DNA of 10,448 nt, from positions 1-10,448 of the forward strand of contig CAXPPN010000044.1 of the NCBI GenBank assembly GCA_964219345.1, given 5' to 3'. The position numbers and the translations under genes were made by a program. Each line of letters starts with the position of its first letter. The stretch's first letter is position 1. Below are positions 1 through 7,356 of the stretch, piece by piece. The stretch comes from UBA3537 sp964219345. GTDB lineage: Bacteria; Bacteroidota; Bacteroidia; Flavobacteriales; Flavobacteriaceae. The notes under the pieces were generated by a model. The model was not told the DNA's origin and did no database searches. It was given only the letters and a program-made list of their open reading frames with translations.

Positions 1-30
1 TTGTTTGATGTAATTAAAAGATTGTTTCCC

Positions 31-1257
31 TTAAATTGCTTTTAGTTTTTTATTCAAATGAATTTGCTTGCCTTTTAATTGGTTAACACCACTATAGTCT
101 TGAAGATATTTAAACTCCATAAATGGAACCGCCCGAAGTTGATAGCTGGTTTTCCTATAGTCTTCACACAGTTTCATAACATCTAGCGCCTGTTTGTATT
201 GTGGGGTGTTTACTTGAGTCGAAAGATTGACGCCATACTCTAGTTGTTCAGTAGAGTAGCTATCAATAAAAGTGTCTTGAATGAAAAGATTATACTCGCC
301 ATTTTTTAAACCTTTTATTTGTAGTGTTTCTTTGTTGAAGTCATTTTCAAAAGGGACCAAAGATATGGCCTTGTCTATCGCTTTATTTGTTGGGTATGGC
401 AAACTTTTTTCTAAACAGTTGAAAGAAATATTATTACTTGAAACTTGAAAATTTTCAACAACACATTTTTTTGTTTTAATTAAATTATTTTGATTTAAAT
501 CAATTGAAATTTCTGATACTATGCTAGGGGATTCAATAGTACAAATGATTTGAAAAAACATAACGAAATGCCCTGTTGAGTCTGGGTGTACTCGATCCTT
601 TCCAATAATGGTAAACAAAGAATCGTTTTGTAGTTCTTGCTCCATAATATGTTTCATGGATGAATTTAAATCAATCACCGTTGTATTTCTTTGTTTTGCA
701 ATTTTTTTGAGATGATTTGAGCATTCTATTAGTGCATCATTACAACCCATATTATTTTCGCGCTCAATTTTTGAATATTGATCGTAAATTGAAGGGGTAA
801 TATAAAGTGGTCTTATGTCATCTATTTCAAATTTTTTATCTAAAATGTATATATTTCGTTTGTATTCATCCAAAGCTTTTGTTCGGTTTTGTATAATTTC
901 ATTGGAAGCTTCACCCTCAAAATAAAGTGTTCGTATTACATCGTTCATTCCAGTCATAAAAAACACATGGCTTGGTTTGTGTATATACACGTCTTTATCT
1001 AACCTATAGATCATGCCTTCTGCATTGTCTCCTGAAATGCCACAGTTGTGAAAAGTCAGCTTTATATTGGGGTAGCGTGTAGCATAGAATAGCTGTAAAA
1101 ATTCGTGGTATTGTCCTCCATGAGTTATGCTATCGCCTAAAAAACAGATGATGTTTCCACTTTCAAAAATTTTTGAGGATTCTTCTTGTGCATTGAGTTT
1201 TTGAAAACTTAAAAAAACTTGAGTAAATGCACAAAAGGATATTAGAAAACGCCTCAT
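31..1257 (-). CDS. Secreted SGNH/GDSL-family hydrolase, probable carbohydrate esterase
   Basis: This 408-residue exported hydrolase probably removes acyl (for example acetyl) groups from the polysaccharide or its oligomers. A signal peptide ends near LNAQ (residue 24). The SGNH blocks are all visible: block I GDSITHGG with nucleophile Ser43, block II NCGISGDN with Gly73, block III GMNDV with Asn105, and block V DRVHPD with Asp221 and His224. The catalytic domain therefore spans about residues 34-235. The remaining 170 residues include LVPFENDFN, an LKNGEYNLFI segment and NTPQYKQA, a tail I associate with longer SGNH proteins of Bacteroidota; its role is unknown. There is no lipobox and no T9SS sorting domain, so a periplasmic location is likely. 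The gene starts 10 bases after the T9SS-tagged GH86-like gene and is the last one visible. The 30 bases beyond its stop show no terminator or further start. The true substrate is not readable from sequence. Confidence 0.88.
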   Translation of the reverse strand: MRRFLISFCAFTQVFLSFQKLNAQEESSKIFESGNIICFLGDSITHGGQYHEFLQLFYATRYPNIKLTFHNCGISGDNAEGMIYRLDKDVYIHKPSHVFFMTGMNDVIRTLYFEGEASNEIIQNRTKALDEYKRNIYILDKKFEIDDIRPLYITPSIYDQYSKIERENNMGCNDALIECSNHLKKIAKQRNTTVIDLNSSMKHIMEQELQNDSLFTIIGKDRVHPDSTGHFVMFFQIICTIESPSIVSEISIDLNQNNLIKTKKCVVENFQVSSNNISFNCLEKSLPYPTNKAIDKAISLVPFENDFNKETLQIKGLKNGEYNLFIQDTFIDSYSTEQLEYGVNLSTQVNTPQYKQALDVMKLCEDYRKTSYQLRAVPFMEFKYLQDYSGVNQLKGKQIHLNKKLKAI

Positions 1258-1267
1258 TAATATCTTT

Positions 1268-4003
1268 TTAATCTTTGATAATTAGCTTTAAAGTTTTGTT
1301 ATCTATTTTCACAAAATAAAGTCCATTGTCGAGTTGATCTAAATTAATTGGAAGACCGTCATATGTACTTGAAAAAACTCTAACACCCGTAATTGAATAG
1401 ATAGATATCATACTATCCATTTTTGCATTTACGATATTAAGTTGTGCTGACGTGGGGTTGGGGTATAACTTTAATTTTTGAGTTGTAACTTCACTTGTAT
1501 TAATCCCCAATAATGACGAATCATACGACTCTACATTTAAAACTAAAGAACTCAAATGACCATTTGAGTCCTCAAACGTAATTGAAACCGAGTTATTTTC
1601 CTGAATAATATCAATAGGAACAGGAATTTCTATAGTTCCAAAAAAATCATCTCTATCAATCTGATTGTATCCTTTCCAATTGCTAGGCACAGGGATTGAA
1701 ATCCCATTTACGATAACAGTTGGTGATTTAGATCGGTCGTGTTTTCGTCCAATACTCATGGCCAGCATAGCATATCCAGAATTTCCCACTAAATCAACAT
1801 TATTAAAATTATAATTGATTGTATTGTTAGCTTGAATGGCTTGCATGTAAGTTGTACTATAATAGCGTTTAGATTGGATGACGTTATCAAATGTAATCGG
1901 TTCAGAAAAGGTATATTCCAATACAACAGTTTCGTTATTTTTGAGGCTATATGAATCCAATAGTTCAGAAGAAGTTTGAATGGTATAGTCTGGATCAGCA
2001 TTAGGGTGAATAATTAAAGATTTAATCGTTAATTGGGAAATATTAGGAAGATTTCCATTAAAATTTAAATTGATAGGTTGATCAAAATCATCTAAGTTGT
2101 TTAACGCAATATGTAATTTATTTCCATCTAAAAAACCTTGGACTAATACGTCCTTGTTGTCTGAGCGAATCAAAATTCTATCGCCCATAACATCTTTCCA
2201 TAAATCATAAAAGTGAATTCTATTGGTGTACTCCCAACCTGTAACTTGGTCCAATGGTACCCCAATTGGGATTGGTTTGTATAGCACAGCTTTGTATGGC
2301 ATATAATTATTTTCTTCTGTAATATGCCATGTAGCTTTTCCGGTTGTAAATGGAATGGCAATTTCAACGCGATCGGTTCTCTCAAAAAGCCCAAAAAGAA
2401 TTGAATTTTGAGAACGTATGGATTGAACATTAATGATGTCATTATATTCTCCATTTACAATACCCCCAAACTCTGTAATGGCATGCGGTTTAATAATCCC
2501 CCACTTAACATAACTATAGGTTTCAATTAAATCTAAAATGGCCTCCATATTACTACCAGATCTTCGAGTGTCTTGTCCAATTTGATTAACACCATCATAC
2601 AGGTGGGTTGAAAAACCATCCATATCTGCCCCAGCTTCATCCATAAACATTTTCATGTTTTGATCCCAAATTGAGAAATCATTTTTTTCAAAAGTAGGGT
2701 ATGCAGCAGAGTATCCTATGACTTTCATATTAGCAAGTTCTGGAGCAGCATGAATTTTTTGACCAACATGTTTAAAAAAATGTGCCATTTCTAACTTAAC
2801 AGTAGCTTCGGCAACAGGATCCCAGTCTGGTTCGTCATAAAAGTCCCTGGCGTGAACAAACGGTTCATTCATAGGCTCATAATATTCTGGTCTTAAATAT
2901 GTGTCGACATGATTCTTAAAATATTCAACAGTCCAATCGGCAAAAGGAATAGGGTCAAGCCCTTGCGCATAGACCTTATATGGGTGATCCGTAGCTACAT
3001 ATTTTCTAACTTCTCGCACTTCTGTACCCCCTGTAAGTGGATCGGGATAAGTACCAACAGCCCCTGTACTTTGTAAGGCGGCAGATCCTGGCGACCAAAA
3101 TTGTCTTCCTACTTGACTGATATTGTAGTTTGAGTAAAGATCAGCTTCAACGTCATTAGCATTGGAATGAATATTGAAATATTTACTTCGATCTAATGTT
3201 GAATTTCCACCGATCATTCGTTTGACTTTAGGAAAGATATCGATATTAGTGGTTACACTTACTTTTTTTACATTAATTGCTGACAAACCGTTACCTACTT
3301 TAAACGATTGAGCATGGAAAAAGCCATAAATATTGGATGTTGCGGCATCATAAACTTGAGTGTCTATTCCACTGTAAGAACCAAGATTAGACGAAGTGCC
3401 ATCAGTTGTATTTAGAAGTTTGGCAGATATTGTAGAAGCCGTTGCATTTTCCCCCAGACTAAGACTTACAACTACAGCCAAATCATCGGTTAGCCCATTA
3501 ACACCTTGACAGCCAGAAAGTGGTAAAGAAGTTTCTAAGCTTAGTGGTAAACTATTAATATTATTTCTGAGCTGAAGTGAGCCACCCGGATTATCCTCGT
3601 TGTCAGCTGTTGTAGATAAAAAAACTGTTGATGATGGTGGATTTGAACCCCCAACATTACTTGATGCGCTAAAACCAATTTTTATTAATGGGTTGTTTTG
3701 AGCAGTAAAGGTTCCATTGAAATTCAAATCTACTCTAAAAGTAATTTCGTCTCCAACTCCAGACAATGAAAACCCTTGCTCCCAGGCTGCTCTTTTCCAT
3801 TCATCAGTTGCAGTAACCAGTCCTTGAGAGGCATCAACCATCCAAGTTGATGTTTGAAAACTAGCATCCCAATTTGGTTGATTATAAAGAGCACCATTTG
3901 TAAAACCCTCTTCAGTTGTGAAATTCACAACATTTTGGCTATTAGCACAATTGAGGCTAAAAGCAAGGACGATTGAAAGAATATTGTAATATCTTATTTT
4001 CAT
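1268..4003 (-). CDS. GH86-like glycoside hydrolase with extra N-terminal module and T9SS sorting domain
   Basis: This 911-residue multidomain enzyme is probably displayed on or released from the cell surface, cutting galactan chains endo-wise. In order: signal peptide (1-23, ending NSQ); an unassigned beta-rich module (about 24-253); a GH86-like (beta/alpha)8 catalytic domain starting near 258 (KRMIGGNSTLDRSKYFNIH); two beta-rich domains to about 832; and a T9SS type A sorting domain (844-911) that opens LKLYPNPTS and contains NGLYFVKI. The predicted acid/base is Glu380 in YEPMNEPF and the nucleophile Glu511 in ITEFGG, 131 residues apart exactly as in the paralogue just upstream. From the catalytic domain on, the two proteins align almost without gaps, well over half identical by eye, so this is a tandem duplication with gain or loss of end modules. 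The gene follows its paralogue by 10 bases and has an ATG start. GH86 is the best fit; another agarase-related clan GH-A family is the main alternative. Confidence 0.83.
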   Translation of the reverse strand: MKIRYYNILSIVLAFSLNCANSQNVVNFTTEEGFTNGALYNQPNWDASFQTSTWMVDASQGLVTATDEWKRAAWEQGFSLSGVGDEITFRVDLNFNGTFTAQNNPLIKIGFSASSNVGGSNPPSSTVFLSTTADNEDNPGGSLQLRNNINSLPLSLETSLPLSGCQGVNGLTDDLAVVVSLSLGENATASTISAKLLNTTDGTSSNLGSYSGIDTQVYDAATSNIYGFFHAQSFKVGNGLSAINVKKVSVTTNIDIFPKVKRMIGGNSTLDRSKYFNIHSNANDVEADLYSNYNISQVGRQFWSPGSAALQSTGAVGTYPDPLTGGTEVREVRKYVATDHPYKVYAQGLDPIPFADWTVEYFKNHVDTYLRPEYYEPMNEPFVHARDFYDEPDWDPVAEATVKLEMAHFFKHVGQKIHAAPELANMKVIGYSAAYPTFEKNDFSIWDQNMKMFMDEAGADMDGFSTHLYDGVNQIGQDTRRSGSNMEAILDLIETYSYVKWGIIKPHAITEFGGIVNGEYNDIINVQSIRSQNSILFGLFERTDRVEIAIPFTTGKATWHITEENNYMPYKAVLYKPIPIGVPLDQVTGWEYTNRIHFYDLWKDVMGDRILIRSDNKDVLVQGFLDGNKLHIALNNLDDFDQPINLNFNGNLPNISQLTIKSLIIHPNADPDYTIQTSSELLDSYSLKNNETVVLEYTFSEPITFDNVIQSKRYYSTTYMQAIQANNTINYNFNNVDLVGNSGYAMLAMSIGRKHDRSKSPTVIVNGISIPVPSNWKGYNQIDRDDFFGTIEIPVPIDIIQENNSVSITFEDSNGHLSSLVLNVESYDSSLLGINTSEVTTQKLKLYPNPTSAQLNIVNAKMDSMISIYSITGVRVFSSTYDGLPINLDQLDNGLYFVKIDNKTLKLIIKD

Positions 4004-4013
4004 TGAGTTTTCA

Positions 4014-5825
4014 CTAGTTTATAATTTTTTCCACATCTAAAATTAGCGAACTTAAATGCCCACCAGCATCTGGAAAAGAGATTTTAACGGAATTGTTTTT
4101 CAAAATAAAATCCATAGGTACAGGAATCTCTATAGCCCCAAAGAATTTTTTTCTATTGGCCTGATCATATCCTTTCCAGTTCAAAGGGACTTCAACTTTA
4201 TTGTCATTAACAAAAACTTCAGGAGTTTTAGATAAATCATGCCCTCGGCCTATACTCATACTCAGTTTTGAAAACCCTACTCCAAGCTCGACATCATTAA
4301 ATTCAAATATCAACTCTTGTTGAGCTTCAATAGGGACTAAGTAATTGGTGCTGTAGTAACGGCTAGATTTTATTTGGTTATTAAAATCAATACTATTTTT
4401 TAAATTGAATTGCAGTACAATAGTTTCTGCAGGATCTATTGAAAAAATATCAGGAATATTACTAATGGTTTGTTCATAATAACGAGGAAAATCATCAGAA
4501 TATACAGTTAATGATTTCACAAATAAATCATTGAGATTTGATTTTATTGTGCTAACATCTAAGGCTACTTGTTGCGCAGCATCATCCAAATTATTTAGTG
4601 CTACATATAATTTCTTATCATCCAAAAAAGCTTGGACTTGAATATCTGGATTTGATGTTGAAACAAAAACTCTTTTTCCTTTAACAGCTTTCCATAACTC
4701 ATAAAATTGAATCCGATTAGTATATACCCACCCTGTAATTTGATTCTTTGGCACACCCATATTTTCTGGACGCCATAGAACGGCTTTATATGGTAAATAG
4801 TTATTTGCTTTAGTAATATGCCATGTGGCATTATCTGTTGTGAATGGTATAGAAATTTCCAAACGATCTTCCCGATCCAACAAACCAAAAATCATAGCGT
4901 TTTGTGAACGAATAGATTGCATATTTCGAATTAATGAAAATTCAGAAATCTCGATCCCTCCATATTCGGTAATGGCATGAGGTTTGATAACCCCCCAACG
5001 CTGATAACTATAAGTTTCAATAAGATCCATTATTGCATCGTTGTTACTTCCAGAGCGTTTGTTTTCTTGCCCCACTTGGTTTACACCATCATATAGATGG
5101 TAGGAAATTGCGTCAAGTTCATCTCCTGCAATGTCCAAGAAAAGCCCCATATTGGTTTTCCAGTTATTAAAATCTTTTAATTCAAAAGATGGCCATGCTG
5201 CTCCGTAGCCCATTACCTTAATATTTTTTAAGCTAGGCTCCGCATGAATCTTTTCTGCAAGTGCCCTAAAAAGTTTAGACATTTCTGTTTTAACCCGTAA
5301 TTCTGCAACAGGATCCCAGTCTTTTTCTTCATAAAAATCTTTGGCATGAACAAATGGTTCATTCATGGGTTCATACCACAATGGTCTGTTATTTTCCTTA
5401 ACATTTTTGAAATATTCAACTGCCCAGTCTGAAACCGCATCTAAGTCCATTCCCTCTTTGTATAAATTTCTTGGATGTTCAGTGGCTACGTATCGACTTA
5501 CCGGCTTAAGTTTATCTTCTTTTTTATTATTGGATTTTGGATAAATTCCAACTTCTCCCATCAATTTTTTAGCATCTATTCCAGGGCCATAAAATCCTCT
5601 TCCAGATTGTTCAACATTATATTCTTTATAAAACGATTCGAGTAATGGAGAGTTTCCAGGAGCATGAATATTAAAATATTTTGTGCGATCTAGCTCTGAT
5701 GTATTACCAATAAATTTTTGCACGGAGGGTTCAACCAATACTACATTGACTTGAGCACTGATGCCCTTGCATATAATAAGTGAGAGTGCAACTGTAAAAA
5801 TTTTAAATTTTAAAGTCTTTGGCAA
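4014..5825 (-). CDS. GH86-like glycoside hydrolase (beta-agarase/porphyranase family), Sec-exported
   Basis: This 603-residue secreted enzyme is probably an endo-acting hydrolase of red-algal galactans. It starts at a TTG and carries a signal peptide ending near ISAQ (residues 1-25); the lone Cys19 does not form a good lipobox. The catalytic (beta/alpha)8 domain begins near residue 35 (FIGNTSELDRTKYFNIH). Clan GH-A hallmarks are the NEP acid/base motif with Glu156 (YEPMNEPF) and the nucleophile motif ITEYGG with Glu287. The 131-residue spacing is close to what I recall for characterised GH86 enzymes. His243 in YHLYDG and the ATWHIT segment (about 333-338) are probably in the active-site cleft. 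Two beta-rich domains follow the barrel, ending with HLSSLILDVE. Unlike its downstream paralogue it has no T9SS sorting domain and no N-terminal extra module, so a periplasmic location is likely. Agarase versus porphyranase activity cannot be told from sequence. Confidence 0.82.
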   Translation of the reverse strand: MPKTLKFKIFTVALSLIICKGISAQVNVVLVEPSVQKFIGNTSELDRTKYFNIHAPGNSPLLESFYKEYNVEQSGRGFYGPGIDAKKLMGEVGIYPKSNNKKEDKLKPVSRYVATEHPRNLYKEGMDLDAVSDWAVEYFKNVKENNRPLWYEPMNEPFVHAKDFYEEKDWDPVAELRVKTEMSKLFRALAEKIHAEPSLKNIKVMGYGAAWPSFELKDFNNWKTNMGLFLDIAGDELDAISYHLYDGVNQVGQENKRSGSNNDAIMDLIETYSYQRWGVIKPHAITEYGGIEISEFSLIRNMQSIRSQNAMIFGLLDREDRLEISIPFTTDNATWHITKANNYLPYKAVLWRPENMGVPKNQITGWVYTNRIQFYELWKAVKGKRVFVSTSNPDIQVQAFLDDKKLYVALNNLDDAAQQVALDVSTIKSNLNDLFVKSLTVYSDDFPRYYEQTISNIPDIFSIDPAETIVLQFNLKNSIDFNNQIKSSRYYSTNYLVPIEAQQELIFEFNDVELGVGFSKLSMSIGRGHDLSKTPEVFVNDNKVEVPLNWKGYDQANRKKFFGAIEIPVPMDFILKNNSVKISFPDAGGHLSSLILDVEKIIN

Positions 5826-5836
5826 AATTTTATATA
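5823..5836 (-). other. TTG start codon and short leader of the Sec-exported GH86-like gene
   Basis: The gene has no usable ATG. Reading upstream in frame, the only codons before a TGA at 5847-5849 are TTG, ATT, AAA, TAT, ATA, CTA, AAA and AGT. The first internal methionine lies past residue 80, inside the catalytic domain. TTG at 5823-5825 keeps a complete signal peptide (basic MPKTLKFK, then a hydrophobic core), so it is chosen as the start. It lies 11 bases after the stop of the previous gene, so translation may be coupled. No Shine-Dalgarno motif is present. Confidence 0.7.
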
Positions 5837-7318
5837 TTAGTTTACTTCATAAATTTTTATATCATCGATGTATATGACACCAATTTTCTGAAACCTAAAA
5901 GAAAAGAAATATTGACCAGATACAGCGGGACTCCATATTTTTACGGCCTCCTTGTTAACCGTAACCCATTCACCTCTGGGTAAACTAGCTACAGATGTCC
6001 AAAAACCTTCTCCTGCCCATTGGCCAGATTTAAAGACTTCAGGAAATATATTGGTATCTGTATAATTGGTGTCAATCCATACTTTAAATTCAATAGTATA
6101 ACTTTTTTCGCTATCTAAATCAAATAATGACCCTGATGCATTACTAAATGCTCTACATCTATTGTTGGTAGTAGCTTCCATTTTCATACTGTATTGGCCA
6201 GTAGCAGAATTATCTGATACGTAAGTAATAGTTCCTTGGTTATCCCAATCCCATGCTGTGGGATTTTCCCATCCAATACCACCATCTTCAAAGCCGTATA
6301 TATCTGGGCTGGCAATACTATGAAGCGTGACCACTTCATTCGAAAAAGCAGGGACAAGGACGCCATTTGTTCTGGCCAAGTCTCCATTACCATTGTAGCT
6401 AATTGTTGCAGTAGATAAAATGTTTGGGTTAACCAACGGAATAATTTTGACAATTTTATTGTCATTTGGGTCAAGGCTAACATTTTGAACTCCAACACTA
6501 GAGCCATCGACAAGCACTTCAAAATGATTTGTAAGATCATTACTTGACTGAAGTGGTAAATTATATTTTAAATCAATTACTCCTTCTGCGTCTTCAATAA
6601 TACTCATTATTGTAGGAGGTTCTAAGTTTTCAGTAACATTTACATAGTTATGCAAACGAAGTGTATCAGCAGCACCTTCAGGATATTGTCTCCAAGAAAT
6701 TAGCTCAACATCATAAGTGCCAGTTGAGGGGTATGTGACCGAAATTGTACTCACATCATCGTCCTCTTCAATACTAATTCCTCCAGCTGATGAAGGGTCA
6801 CCACCTTGGAATGTCCATTTTCTTCTATTTGGACTACCCAATGAAATATCTTGGAATGTGATAGTACCGCCTTCATACATCGTTATTTGTGTTGGCGTTT
6901 CTTCATAAAAACTTGAATCTACAGAAATCACATCAAAATTTGTTTGGACATAATCCAGAACAGTTACATTGAAAGTGGTGTCTAGTACTACAGCAGAGTT
7001 TATAAATTCATCTTTCAAATTGACTTCAAACTGACCAGGTTCGTCAAACTGTACTTGAATAAGCTCAACTTGAGAGGGGTCTCTGCCATCAAGATTAATG
7101 ATGGAAGCCGACTCTGGAATGGTCCATGCTCTATTAGTTACTCCTTTGGATAAATCTGCAAACGAAGCAAAATCGCCCCTTTGAATTCTTTCATCGCCAG
7201 AAGTTGCTAATGCATCTGAAAAACTATTATATTCAGGAATTGAATCATCCTTTTGACAAGAAATAATTGCAATTACAATTAAAACTAAAATTGATATTTT
7301 TCTATAATTTATTTTCAT
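5837..7318 (-). CDS. Modular PKD-domain lipoprotein, probable surface glycan-binding protein
   Basis: This 493-residue lipoprotein occupies the slot right after susD where PULs usually encode a surface glycan-binding protein (SusE/F or SGBP type). The lipobox is AIISC with Cys21, followed by QKDD, a likely surface-export signal. By eye there are two PKD-like beta repeats (about residues 46-122 and 147-229; compare FADLSKGVTNRAWTI with FQDISLGSPNRRKWTF), an Ig-like domain (about 235-334), and a C-terminal beta-sandwich (about 340-493). That last domain resembles a carbohydrate-binding module: it opens with GFEDGGIGW and ends with the GVIYIDDIKIYEVN strand common in CBM4/9/22-like folds. Tryptophans 350, 356, 358, 434, 440, 451 and 462 are concentrated there and are candidates for sugar stacking. 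No catalytic motif is seen. The first three domains may act as a spacer holding the binding domain away from the membrane. The binding role is inferred from position and architecture. Confidence 0.85.
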   Translation of the reverse strand: MKINYRKISILVLIVIAIISCQKDDSIPEYNSFSDALATSGDERIQRGDFASFADLSKGVTNRAWTIPESASIINLDGRDPSQVELIQVQFDEPGQFEVNLKDEFINSAVVLDTTFNVTVLDYVQTNFDVISVDSSFYEETPTQITMYEGGTITFQDISLGSPNRRKWTFQGGDPSSAGGISIEEDDDVSTISVTYPSTGTYDVELISWRQYPEGAADTLRLHNYVNVTENLEPPTIMSIIEDAEGVIDLKYNLPLQSSNDLTNHFEVLVDGSSVGVQNVSLDPNDNKIVKIIPLVNPNILSTATISYNGNGDLARTNGVLVPAFSNEVVTLHSIASPDIYGFEDGGIGWENPTAWDWDNQGTITYVSDNSATGQYSMKMEATTNNRCRAFSNASGSLFDLDSEKSYTIEFKVWIDTNYTDTNIFPEVFKSGQWAGEGFWTSVASLPRGEWVTVNKEAVKIWSPAVSGQYFFSFRFQKIGVIYIDDIKIYEVN

Positions 7319-7356
7319 AATTTCTTATTTTATGGTCTTACTTAAAAAACTATTTT

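Noticed and set aside
1551..1568. 18-base near-palindrome (8-base arms, 2-base centre) in the T9SS-tagged GH86-like gene
   Set aside because: It sits in a conserved protein segment (NGHLSS), is not kept in the paralogue at the matching place, and is not near any gene boundary; chance is sufficient.
6236..6908. Two short plus-strand open frames (6236-6418 and 6717-6908) opposite the glycan-binding lipoprotein
   Set aside because: Both lie wholly inside a well-supported minus-strand gene, have no recognisable domains or leader, and look like antisense shadows.
7319..7356. Longest intergenic gap (38 bases) as a terminator or internal promoter
   Set aside because: No stem-loop with a T-run and no TTTG / TAnnTTTG pair in promoter spacing is visible; the gap is only A/T-rich.
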